DNA from: Solwaraspora sp. WMMD406 | Lineage (GTDB): Bacteria; Actinomycetota; Actinomycetes; Mycobacteriales; Micromonosporaceae | Assembly (NCBI RefSeq): GCF_029626025.1 | Contig: NZ_JARUBF010000001.1 | Location: forward strand, 3,844,001-3,908,000 | DNA length: 64,000 nt | Direction of reading: 5' to 3' | Shown here: one piece after another, positions 1 to 28,000 of the stretch | Numbering within the stretch: the first letter of the stretch is position 1 | Layout: every line of letters starts with the position of its first letter | Notes under the pieces: model-generated | What the model saw: the letters and a program-made list of their open reading frames with translations, nothing else | Database searches by the model: none | What the model was told of the DNA's origin: nothing | Position numbers and translations under genes: made by a program

Positions 1-128
1 GCGGCGACCTTCCGGTACGGCCCCCACACGGCGTCCTCTTCGGCCTGCCGTAGCCAGGCGGTGCCCCGATCGGGATAGATCCAGCTCAGTCGACGCGCCG
101 TGGTGGGCGCGGCCGTGTCGTCGGTCAA
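1..128 (-). CDS. Unrecognised protein, N-terminal fragment cut by window edge
   Basis: A minus-strand reading frame begins at a TTG (126-128) preceded by an AGGAGAA ribosome binding site 3 bases upstream, and runs off the left edge after 42 codons. The visible start reads LTDDTAAPTTARRLSWIYPD and continues with a Trp-rich stretch. I do not recognise the family. It lies 55 bp downstream of the alpha/beta hydrolase on the same strand, so it is probably the next gene of that operon. The start choice rests on the ribosome binding site alone. Confidence 0.55.
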   Translation of the reverse strand, partial: MTDDTAAPTTARRLSWIYPDRGTAWLRQAEEDAVWGPYRKVA

Positions 129-183
129 TGCCTTCTCCTGTGCGGGTGCGCCGGCGGGCAGACGGGCGGGCAGGTGGGCGGGT

Positions 184-1083
184 TCAGGTGCCGACCGGGT
201 CGCCGACGAAGGCGGCCACGGTCCGGGCGAAGCGGTCCGGTTCCTCGACGAACGGCAGGTGACCACTGTGGTCGAACATCTCCAGCCGGGCCTGCGGTAT
301 CGCGTCGCGGAGCCAGCGGCCCAGGTCACCGGGGTAGACCTGACTGCGGGTGCCGTGGATCAGCAGGGTCGGCACGGGGATCGACCGGATCCGGTCACGC
401 CAGTCGGCGGCGATGGCCTCGCGGAGCAGCGCCGCGACGGCGTCCGGCTCGCAGTCGCAGGCCTCGTCGGTCAGCACGGACAGCGTCGCCGGATCAGGAC
501 CACCCCGGTCTGCGGCGGTGTCGCCGTCTCCGGCAGTGTCGACGGCTCCGCTGTCCTCGCCGTCTCCGGCGTCCTTGGTGTCTGCGGTGTCCTCGCCGTC
601 CGCGGCGGCGAACGAGTTACGGACCAGCCCGGCGGCGAACGCGGGATAATCGCTGGTGACGCTCTGCACGATGGCGGAGGCACCAGCCGCGTCCAAGGCG
701 CCGAACGCGCCGTACGGCCAGTCGTCGTCGACCAACAGCCGAGGAGTCTGTTCGACGGAGACCAACCGCCGGACCCGGTCGGTGCCGAACCGTTCCAGGT
801 AGCCGTAGGTCACTGTCGCGCCCAGTGACCAGCCGAGCAGCGTGATGTCGGTCAGTCCGAGTTCGTCGATCGTGGTGTGCAACTGCGCGACGGCGTGCGC
901 CAGGCTGGCGGGCCGCCCGGCGGTGGAGTTGTCGCCGTGGCCGGGCAGTTCGACCACCACCACCCGATGTCGGGCGGCGAGTCTGCTCACGGCGGCGCCG
1001 AAGAACTCGGCCGTGGCGGCCAGACCGGGCACCATGACCACCGCCGGCCGCTGGTCGTGCTGTCGATCGAGCAGTTCGATCAC
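184..1083 (-). CDS. Alpha/beta hydrolase
   Basis: This 299-aa protein has the alpha/beta hydrolase fold pattern: an HGxG-like oxyanion region replaced by VPGLAAT near residue 18, LPGHGDN near 47, the nucleophile elbow GWSLG with Ser86, and the catalytic His275 in DHSGHLPF close to the C terminus. The start is a GTG whose TGA-sharing overlap (GTGA, 1080-1083) couples it to the upstream ligase gene. Residues about 156-195 form an acidic Asp/Gly/Ala/Thr-rich low-complexity insert in the cap region, unusual for the family. The substrate is unknown. Coupling to an AMP-dependent ligase suggests an ester or thioester hydrolase or editing role, but that is inference. Confidence 0.8.
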   Translation of the reverse strand: MIELLDRQHDQRPAVVMVPGLAATAEFFGAAVSRLAARHRVVVVELPGHGDNSTAGRPASLAHAVAQLHTTIDELGLTDITLLGWSLGATVTYGYLERFGTDRVRRLVSVEQTPRLLVDDDWPYGAFGALDAAGASAIVQSVTSDYPAFAAGLVRNSFAAADGEDTADTKDAGDGEDSGAVDTAGDGDTAADRGGPDPATLSVLTDEACDCEPDAVAALLREAIAADWRDRIRSIPVPTLLIHGTRSQVYPGDLGRWLRDAIPQARLEMFDHSGHLPFVEEPDRFARTVAAFVGDPVGT

Positions 1084-2579
1084 CGGACACCTCCGGTCAG
1101 GCCCAGCAACGTCCGTAGCATCGGTTTGTCGACCTTGCCGACTGGTGTCCGGGGAATCGCCGGCACGATCCGTACGGTCCCGGTCAGCCCACGTGCCGCG
1201 AGGATCTCCGTGACGGCTTTGGTGACGTCGTCGTCGGAGTGTCCACCGGCGGCGATCGCGGCCACCGCCACCTCGGCGCGGAATTCGCCGGGGTGTACGG
1301 CCAGGCAGACGGCTGCCGCCACGGCGTCGGCGGTGCTCAGTTCCCCGTCGAGGACCGGCGCGGGCAGCGGTCCGTCCGTAGCGGCCAGCGTCTCGGACAC
1401 CCGACCCAGGATCCGGTAGCCGCCGTCGGTGGTTCGGATGGCCACGTCGCCGGTCCAGAACTCGGGCCGGCGGAAGGTGCGGGCGTTCGCGTCGGGTGCG
1501 TCGACGTACCCTTCGCTGGTGCAGTCGGAGTAGAGCACCAGCTCACCGATGTCGGGGCGGCCGGGCACGAAGGGCTCCAGCCGGGTGCCGACGCCGCGTA
1601 CCGGCCGCATCAGTCCGTCGCTCTGCAGCACGTCGGCCATGTTGCCCAGCGCCAGCCCGAACTCGGTCGAACCGTAGATCTGCCGGATGTGGATGCCGAG
1701 CACGTCGGCGGCGTCCCGGACGGTCGCCGGGTCGAGGTAGGCGCCACCGCACAGCGGCCGGCGCAGTGCCGGCAGCGGCGACCGACCCCGCCGACGGGCG
1801 GCACCGATCAGGTCGGCGTAGTGCTGCGGCAACGCGCTGGTCACGGTCGCCTGGTGCGCGACCAGTTGGTCCAGTAGGACGTCTGCCGGGGCCTGCGGGT
1901 CGGCCAGCACCAGTTCGGCACCGGTCAGCAGTGCGGCGAACACGTGCAGGTCGGTGGCGTGCGCGACGTCGAGGGTGTGTCGGCAGAAGAACACGTCGTC
2001 GTCGCGGATGCCGGTGTCGGCGAGCCAGCGGCGGCGTTCGGTGACGAACCGGTCCTGCCGCCAGGCCATCATCTTGGGGAAGCCGGTCGAGCCGGAAGTC
2101 CACAAGAGCCGGAAGACGGCGGTCGGGTCGGTCGGGACGGCCGGGTCGAGCGGGGTGGCGGCGGTGAGCGGGTCGAGGTCGACGGTGGCCAACGGGCCGT
2201 ACTCGCCGGTGCGGCCCGTGGTGCCGACCGGCCGGTGCCGGTCGGTGACCAGCAGGACGGGACGGGCCCGGGTCCGGGCGGCGTGTACGCCGACGTCGTC
2301 GAAGTTCGGCAGCAGCGGTACGTAACGGGCGCCGAGCCGGGCCACCGCGAGGATCAACGCGACGTACTCGATGCTGTTGCGCAGCACCACCGCGACGGCG
2401 TCGCCGGGTCGCACGCCCCGGGCGACGAGGCCGCCGGCGACGCGGTCGGCCAGGTCGACGAGCCCGGCGTACGTCGTCGACCGTCGATCGGTGGTACGGA
2501 TCGCGACCACGTCCGGACGTCGTGTCGCGACCTCGCGGACCGCCTGGTACAGCCCGGCGACGGTCACCGCGCCAGCCAT
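1080..2579 (-). CDS. AMP-dependent acyl/aryl ligase (ANL family)
   Basis: This roughly 499-aa enzyme belongs to the ANL adenylating superfamily. It carries the phosphate-binding loop LLWTSGSTGFPKMMAW, the A5-like motif YGSTEFG, the WTGDVAI motif and the C-terminal catalytic lysine in TPVGKVDK. No carrier-protein domain follows, so it should activate a free acid to an acyl adenylate and pass it to CoA or a separate carrier. The chosen ATG overlaps the methyltransferase stop by 16 bp. A GTG at 2567 would give the 4-bp GTGA overlap common in this window and is a real alternative. The substrate cannot be read by eye. It could supply a starter acid for the NRPS, but the IS and carboxylase gene lie between them. 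Confidence 0.8.
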   Translation of the reverse strand: MAGAVTVAGLYQAVREVATRRPDVVAIRTTDRRSTTYAGLVDLADRVAGGLVARGVRPGDAVAVVLRNSIEYVALILAVARLGARYVPLLPNFDDVGVHAARTRARPVLLVTDRHRPVGTTGRTGEYGPLATVDLDPLTAATPLDPAVPTDPTAVFRLLWTSGSTGFPKMMAWRQDRFVTERRRWLADTGIRDDDVFFCRHTLDVAHATDLHVFAALLTGAELVLADPQAPADVLLDQLVAHQATVTSALPQHYADLIGAARRRGRSPLPALRRPLCGGAYLDPATVRDAADVLGIHIRQIYGSTEFGLALGNMADVLQSDGLMRPVRGVGTRLEPFVPGRPDIGELVLYSDCTSEGYVDAPDANARTFRRPEFWTGDVAIRTTDGGYRILGRVSETLAATDGPLPAPVLDGELSTADAVAAAVCLAVHPGEFRAEVAVAAIAAGGHSDDDVTKAVTEILAARGLTGTVRIVPAIPRTPVGKVDKPMLRTLLGLTGGVR

Positions 2580-3265
2580 CCGGCGTAGGTGGCGAACCGC
2601 CAGTCCTTGGCCAGGCAGTCCACTGTGCTGAACCCGGCGTCGCGCAACCAAGCGAGCTGGGTGTCGACGTCTATGCAGATGTCGTGCTTCATTCGTTCGC
2701 GTCCGGCGGCCCACTCATCGGCGGGAGTGCCGGCGGCGTGGACATGGCTCTCGTGTTGCCGGTCGTACATCTGCTCCAGCTCGGGAGCCGGGGCGAGCAC
2801 CTGCTCGACATTGACGAATATGCCACCAGGGCGTAAGACCTGCGGAATCCGGTGGAATAGCTTTTTCTTGTCGTCGTGCTCCAGATGATGAATGGCCAGT
2901 CCGGAGACGACCGCGTCGAACGGACCGGCCGGCAGTGGATCCGTGAGTCCGGAGACCACGAACTCGGTGCCTCGACCACCGTCGAATCGCTGTCTGGCTT
3001 GTGCGAGCATTCGTTCGGAGTGGTCTACCAGCGTGATCGACGAGTCGGGTATCCGTTCCCGCAGGGCGGCGCTGAGCAGTCCGGTTCCCGCCCCGAGGTC
3101 GAGAATTCGCGGCTGGTCGGACACGGACATGGCGACGGCGCTCACCGCGCTCGTGTAGAGCAGGTCGAATGACGGGATGAGTTGGCGCCGCAGCGCGTCA
3201 TAGGTGGTGGGATTCCATAGCTCGGACGTCACGATCATCCCCAGTGAGCCGCGCTCGGCGAGCAT
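2564..3265 (-). CDS. Class I SAM-dependent methyltransferase
   Basis: This is a Rossmann-fold methyltransferase of up to 233 aa. The SAM-binding motif I is LDLGAGTG near residue 58, followed by the acidic motif II region (LVDHSERML) and the motif IV/post-motif region FDAVVSGLAIHHLEHDD. It is the first gene of the minus-strand unit at 1-3265 and overlaps the ligase gene. The start is uncertain: ATG at 3265, ATG at 3238, or a GTG at 3232 that has the best placed GGGGA. The methyl acceptor (N, O or C) is not evident. Confidence 0.75.
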   Translation of the reverse strand: MLAERGSLGMIVTSELWNPTTYDALRRQLIPSFDLLYTSAVSAVAMSVSDQPRILDLGAGTGLLSAALRERIPDSSITLVDHSERMLAQARQRFDGGRGTEFVVSGLTDPLPAGPFDAVVSGLAIHHLEHDDKKKLFHRIPQVLRPGGIFVNVEQVLAPAPELEQMYDRQHESHVHAAGTPADEWAAGRERMKHDICIDVDTQLAWLRDAGFSTVDCLAKDWRFATYAGWLAR

Positions 3266-3897
3266 GTGCCCGGGCCGTGCTGTGATTGGACGTTGGACGT
3301 GTTGCGCCCGGCCGAAATTGTCACAGATCGACGCTCATCTGCACCTCCCCGTACCGGTTGCGTACGCAGAAAATAGCAAGCAGTGAGTCAGTATGAGAAG
3401 AAGTTGATCTATGGAAAGAGGAGTGATCTGGATCACACAAATATTTGTCCGACGGCGCTGGATTCCCGTTTTCGCTGGTTGCGGCCACCCTGCCGCGACC
3501 GCGCTCGGTTGCGCTCATCATCGGTCCGGCGTGTCGTCACCCCACATCGCCCCTGGCAACAGGATCGGTTCGGATCGAATCGGATCAGATCACTGTCACT
3601 TCACTGACCGGACCCCTGGCGACGCCACCCGGTCTGGCGTCGGCCGGCACCGACGCCGTACCGTGTGCTGACGCCGTACCGTGTGTTGCCCGTTTCTCCC
3701 GCGTACCGCCGCTGACCAGCGCGCCTGTCCCGAACCCCGGGTGAGGGCCAAAAACCTTTGTGTGGTTCCTACAAACTGTGGCCAAGGGCTTCGGTGCTCG
3801 CGCTATGGCGCCGCCGGCCGGCAGACGGGAGGGTGATCACTGTCGGGAGTCGCATCCGCGACGCGTTGATCGTAGGCCTACCGGAGGGGTCGATCGG
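3266..3897. promoter_or_regulatory. Divergent intergenic region with palindromes and a tandem repeat
   Basis: This 630-bp gap separates the minus-strand methyltransferase unit from the plus-strand carboxylase. It is clearly lower in GC around 3300-3460 than the genes on either side, as expected of a promoter region. It contains a perfect 12-bp palindrome ACAAATATTTGT (3437-3448), a TGATC-TG-GATCA inverted repeat just before it (3424-3435), an 18-bp unit repeated in tandem with one mismatch (3652-3669 and 3670-3687), and an imperfect TTTGT-N9-ACAAA inverted repeat (3757-3775). These could be regulator sites; no regulator gene is present in the window. I see no convincing coding frame. Confidence 0.45.
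3883..3889 (+). promoter_or_regulatory. Ribosome binding site deciding the carboxylase start
   Basis: GGAGGGG lies 8 bases before the GTG at 3898. The open frame continues upstream to 3760, but only this GTG is followed at once by the biotin carboxylase N-terminal pattern (RVAIVNRGEAAMR), so the upstream extension is not coding. Confidence 0.75.
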
Positions 3898-9373
<5,476 letters not shown>

Positions 9374-9384
<11 letters not shown>

Positions 9385-9411
9385 CCAGGGCCGTCAGGGG
9401 TGACCAGGGCC
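9374..9411 (+). repeat. Exact 19-bp tandem repeat across the carboxylase stop codon
   Basis: The unit GTCAGGGGTGACCAGGGCC occurs twice back to back (9374-9392 and 9393-9411). The first copy contains the TGA stop of the carboxylase gene (9382-9384), so the second copy looks like a short duplication of the gene end. Confidence 0.8.
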
Positions 9412-9440
9412 GATGGCGGTCCCTTCCGGACCGCCATCGG
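9410..9440 (+). terminator. Hairpin terminator after the carboxylase gene
   Basis: A perfect 13-bp inverted repeat (9410-9422 with 9428-9440) encloses a 5-base loop, 25 bp after the stop codon. There is no T-run, as is common for actinomycete terminators. Confidence 0.7.
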
Positions 9441-9482
9441 TGAACCCGGCTCTCGGAGCGCCGATCGAATCGGTCGGCGGGT

Positions 9483-9526
9483 GCCGCTCGGTCCCGGTAG
9501 GACACGTCCTACCGGGACCGAGCGGC
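9483..9526. terminator. Long perfect hairpin, second terminator
   Basis: A perfect 20-bp stem (9483-9502 with 9507-9526) closes on the 4-base loop CACG. It follows the first hairpin by about 40 bp and precedes the IS. It lacks a T-run. It could serve as a terminator in both directions, insulating the carboxylase gene from the IS and the NRPS operon. Confidence 0.65.
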
Positions 9527-9663
9527 TGATCCGACCGGCATGGCTGATCGGCGACTGATCCGGAGTGATCGTCGTGCTTGGTGCAGATCGGTACGCTCTG
9601 CTGACAATCGCCAGTTCGCCGGCCAATGAGCATCAGAAGGCGCAATGCCCGCGAGTCGGCGTT

Positions 9664-10547
9664 GAGGTCTATTCACAGGCCATCCTGTAGAAGTGCAACC
9701 CGATAACACAGGAGATCGTTTCTGTGAAGGTCGCGAGCGGTCTGCGGTAGTCGGTGTGCAGGATCCGCCATGTCTTCAGGTTCGCGACGACCTGTTCCAC
9801 AACCCAGCGGATCTTGTTGACCTGCCTGTTGTATTCCTTCTGCCATTCCGCGAGCTCGCCACCTTTGGGCTTCTTGTACGGGGTGATCATGCCGTTGCCG
9901 ACGTAGCCCTTGTCACCGATCCAGTCTCCGGGATTCAGGGTGACGAGGACCCCGGTGTCGTTGATCGCGTACGAGTCGTGGTGGTTGCCGGTGACGGGAT
10001 CGGAGATCCAGGCGAGCGCGCCGTCGAGGGTGCAGGCGACCTGGACGCTCATGCCCGTGGTCTTGTGCTTGCCGGAGTACAGACAGCGGTGCGTGCGCCA
10101 TGACCAGCAGGGAAGCAGGGTGCCGTCGACGATGTACTGGTCGGTCGGGCTGAGGTCGTCGGCTGTCGGTACGAACTCCGTCAGCACGCGATCGAGGACC
10201 GGGGTGATGCCGGTGACCGCTCGCGAGATCGTCGGCTGGGAGACGCCGTGTGCTTCGGCGATCTCCGCTTGGACGCGGTTGCGACGCATGTAGGTCAACG
10301 CGACGACGACAGCGCGGTAGAGACCAAGGACCGGGGGCCACGGCTCCACATCCAGATCCTGGCATTCCGCTCGGACCAGCACGCAGAGGTCGCGGATCTG
10401 GTCCGTGGTGAAGCCAGTGGTATGATACATGTTCGGCGGTCCGCTTTTCTTTGTGATGTTGTGTGGTAACTCCATCCTACGGAAGAGCGGATCGTCCTTT
10501 TATTGGGGGTCTACTGTAGCGGGTCGGAGGCCTGCTGAATAAGCCTC
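9664..10547 (-). mobile_element. IS5-type insertion sequence, 884 bp
   Basis: The ends match as terminal inverted repeats. Reading inward, the left end is GAGGTCTATTCACAGGCC and the right end is GAGGCTTATTCAGCAGGCC, 16 of 19 positions with one gap. GTT flanks both ends (9661-9663 and 10548-10550), a candidate 3-bp target duplication. The single transposase gene fills the element and its TAG stop lies inside the left repeat. Size, single frame and DDE domain fit the IS5 family, probably an ISL2/IS1031-like group. It sits in the intergenic space before the NRPS operon. Confidence 0.8.
9669..10475 (-). CDS. IS5-family transposase
   Basis: The product is 268 aa with an N-terminal helix-turn-helix region (AEIAEAHGVSQPTISRAV) followed by a DDE endonuclease domain: first Asp in YIVDGTLLP, second Asp in IGDKGYVGNG, and Glu in RWVVEQVVANLKTW. 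All catalytic residues are present and there is no frameshift, so the copy may be active. An internal ATG at 10430 is an alternative start, since neither ATG has a strong ribosome binding site. The family is that of transposases with HTH_Tnp_4 and DDE_Tnp_4 domains. Confidence 0.85.
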   Translation of the reverse strand: MELPHNITKKSGPPNMYHTTGFTTDQIRDLCVLVRAECQDLDVEPWPPVLGLYRAVVVALTYMRRNRVQAEIAEAHGVSQPTISRAVTGITPVLDRVLTEFVPTADDLSPTDQYIVDGTLLPCWSWRTHRCLYSGKHKTTGMSVQVACTLDGALAWISDPVTGNHHDSYAINDTGVLVTLNPGDWIGDKGYVGNGMITPYKKPKGGELAEWQKEYNRQVNKIRWVVEQVVANLKTWRILHTDYRRPLATFTETISCVIGLHFYRMACE

Positions 10548-10797
10548 GTTGTGGACAAAAGGTGAGGATGGCGTTCTCGCGACTACGCCGCTCATTCAGG
10601 TCCAAGGGGTCATTCTCGCGATCCTCTTGCCAGACATATTGATCATGTGAATAAATGGCTGCACCAGGCGCTAGGGCGTCCCACCATCAGGGAACGTCGT
10701 GCCTCCACGTGAGCGACCGTGACCCCGACGACAGCTCTTTGGACTGTCCCGACCCACTCCGCCGATCCCGCGTGAAGCCTGACATCCGAGGGTGGTC
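10548..10797 (+). promoter_or_regulatory. Leader region of the NRPS operon
   Basis: These 250 bp between the IS and the first NRPS must carry the operon promoter if one survives the IS insertion. A 9-bp direct repeat TTCTCGCGA occurs near 10574 and 10613. I see no clear -35/-10 pair and no gene. The ribosome binding site GAGGG (10788-10792) stands 5 bases before the ATG at 10798. Confidence 0.4.
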
Positions 10798-25020
<14,223 letters not shown>

Positions 25021-25021
25021 G

Positions 25022-28000
25022 ATGACGTCCGGCCGGATTCAGGACGTCCTGCCCCTGGCCCCGCTGCAGGAAGGACTGCTGTACCACGCGCTGCTCGATC
25101 CCAGCCGGGCCGACGTCTACGTCGTCCAGCTGACAGTCGATCTCGAAGGTTCGCTCGACCAGGTCAGGCTGCGCGCCGCCGGACAGGCGCTGCTCGCGCG
25201 GCACCCCAACCTGCGGGCCGCCTTCTGGCAGCGGCGGCAGGGTTCGCCCGTGCAGATCATCCCCGACGCTGTCGACCTGCCCTGGCACTACGTCGACGTC
25301 GCCGGTGAACCGGGCGGGTCGGACACGGCGGCCCGGCGGATCGCCGTGGCGGAACGGGCCTGTCGTTTCGACCCGGCCACCCCACCACTGCTGCGCATGA
25401 CCCTGGCGCGGCTCGACGCCCGGCGGCATCGGCTCATCGTCACCGTGCACCATCTGCTGCTCGACGGCTGGTCCGTACCGCTGCTGGCCCGCGATCTCTT
25501 CTGGCTGTACCAGCACGACGCGAAGGCCGAAGGGCTGCCACCGGTGCCGGCCTATCGTGACTACCTGTCCTGGATCGGGGCCCGGGATGCGGAGTCCGCG
25601 CGGGCGACCTGGCAGGCCGCGCTGGCCGGGCTCGACGCGCCCACTCTCGTCGCGCCGGACCTGCCCAGATCCGGGCCGCCACCACGCCGTACGGCCGTGG
25701 AACTGTCCCCGACCCAGACCGCCGACCTGCGGGCCGCCGCCCGGTCCACGGGCGTCTCCGTCAACACGGTGCTGCAGACCGGCTGGGCACTGCTGCTCGC
25801 CACCGTCACCGGCCGTACCGACGTGGTGTTCGGCGCCACCGTCTCCGGCCGGCCGGCGGAGCTGCCCGGCGCGGAGTCCATGGTCGGACTGCTGATCAAC
25901 ACGGTGCCGGTACGGCTCCGGCTGGACCCGGCGGAGTCGGTGCTCCTGCTGCTGCGCCGGCTGCAGCGGGAACAGGCCAGCCTGCTGGACCACCACCACA
26001 CGCCACTGGACCGGATCCAGCGGTGGGCCGGGCTGGGCGAGTTGTTCGACACCACGCTGGTGTTCGAGAACTATCCGGTCGACGCCTCGTCCCTGCGGGC
26101 ATCCGTGGGTGAACTCACCGTGGTGCGGACGGAGAGCGTCGACGCGACGCACTATCCGCTGACTCTGGCCGTGGCCCCGGTCGACGGCCGACTCCTGCTA
26201 CGACTGGACTACCGACCCGATCTGCGGCATCCGGTCGACGCGGTGCGGCTGCTGAACCGGCTACGCGGCATCCTGTCGGCGCTCGTGAGCGACCTGCGCA
26301 GACCGCTGGTGCGGGTTCCGACCGTGTCCGTCGGCGATGTCCCGCCGCTGCCACGGCACCCGCCGACGGCTGCGGCCACCCACCAGAGTCGGTCGCTCGC
26401 CGATCGCTTCGATGCCGTGGCCGCCGGGCGTGCGGACGAGGTCGCGGTGACCGACGCCGACGCAGACACCACCTACCGGCAGCTCCGTACCGATGCGGAT
26501 CTGCTGGCCCGCAGGCTGGTCGGCATGGGCGTCGGCAGAGGAAGCCGGGTCGGTGTCCGGGTGCCCCGCTCGACCCGGATGGTCGTCGCGGTGCTGGCCG
26601 TCCTGAAGACCGGCGCGGCCTACGTGCCGGTGGACGCGGACTTCCCGCCGTCGCGGGCCGCCGACGTCTTCACCGACGCGGGCGTGTCGGTGGTGCTGAC
26701 CGTGGCCGATCTCGTCGCACCGACGTCCGGGCCGTGGCAGACCGTCGCGATCGACCTGCCGCCGGCCACTCCGGCCGATCGGGCGTCGCACCGCACCGCT
26801 CGGGCCAGCGCGGCGGACGACGCCAGCCCGGCCAGCGCGGCGGACGTCGCGTATGTGATCTACACCTCGGGATCGACCGGTACGCCCAAGGGCGTCCTGG
26901 TCCGGCATGCCAACGTGCTCGGTCTGATCGACGCCACCCGCCACATCGTCGACGTGGGGCCAGCCGACGTGTGGACCCTGCTGCACTCCGTCGCCTTCGA
27001 CGTGTCGGTGTGGGAGATGTGGGGCGCGTTGCTGCACGGCGGCCGGCTGGTGATCGTCCCAGCGGACGTGACCCGGTCCCCTCGGCGGCTCTGGGCGCTG
27101 TTGGCCAGCCAGCGGGTCACCGTCCTCAGCGCGACACCGTCGGTGTTCTGGGCGTTGGACAGCGTCGACGCGGCGGACGCAGTGGACACCGCGGCGCTGC
27201 GCTACGTCATTCTGGGCGGTGAGGCGCTGGCCGTCGGGCGGCTGGTGTCATGGCGGCGACGTCACGCCGATCGCCCGGTGCTGATCAACATGTACGGCAT
27301 CACCGAGACCACCGTGCACTCCACCTGGATCGACGTCGACGACGACGTGGTGCGCGGCGGCGGGAGTCCGATCGGTGTCGCCCTGCCCGGATGGGGCTGC
27401 CGCATCCTCGACCCGTGGCTGCGCCCCGCCCCGACCGGGACCCCCGGTGAGGTGTACGTCTCCGGGGCCGGCGTCACGATGGGCTACCTCGACCAGCCGG
27501 GCCTGACCGCGTCCCGGTTCGTCGCCGATCCGACGGGCCCGCCCGGGTCACGGATGTACCGCAGCGGTGACCTCGCCCGAGCCGTCGGCGGCGGCGCCGT
27601 ACTGGAGTATCGCGGCCGGATCGACGACCAGCTCAAGATCCGTGGACACCGGATCGAGCCGGCGGAGGTCGAGGCGGCGCTGGAGAGCCACCACACCGTG
27701 GCGCGGGCCGTCGTCGTCGCCCGGCGGGACCGGGTGGCCGATGACCAGCTGGTGGCGTACGTGGTTGCTGTCCCAGGGCAGCGGATCGATCCGGCCGGGC
27801 TGCGCCACCACCTGTCCGAGCGGCTGCCGTCGGCGATGGTGCCCGGTGTCGTCACCGCTCTCGACGCCGTACCGCTGACCCGCAACGGCAAGATCGATCG
27901 CGCGTCGCTGCCGGACGTCGTACCGCTGTCCGGGGCCGGCCGTGCCCCCGGCACACCACGCGAGGAGATCCTCGCCGACCTGATGGCCGACGTGCTGGAC

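Noticed and set aside
3383-3744. Several 60-100 codon frames between the methyltransferase and the carboxylase
   Set aside because: They lack ribosome binding sites, codon bias and recognisable protein features; the region reads as regulatory.
3760-3897. Upstream extension of the carboxylase reading frame
   Set aside because: The 46 extra residues have no family likeness, and a strong ribosome binding site decides the GTG at 3898.
10792-10797. GTG start for NRPS1 two codons upstream
   Set aside because: The GTG overlaps the GAGGG ribosome binding site that serves the ATG at 10798.
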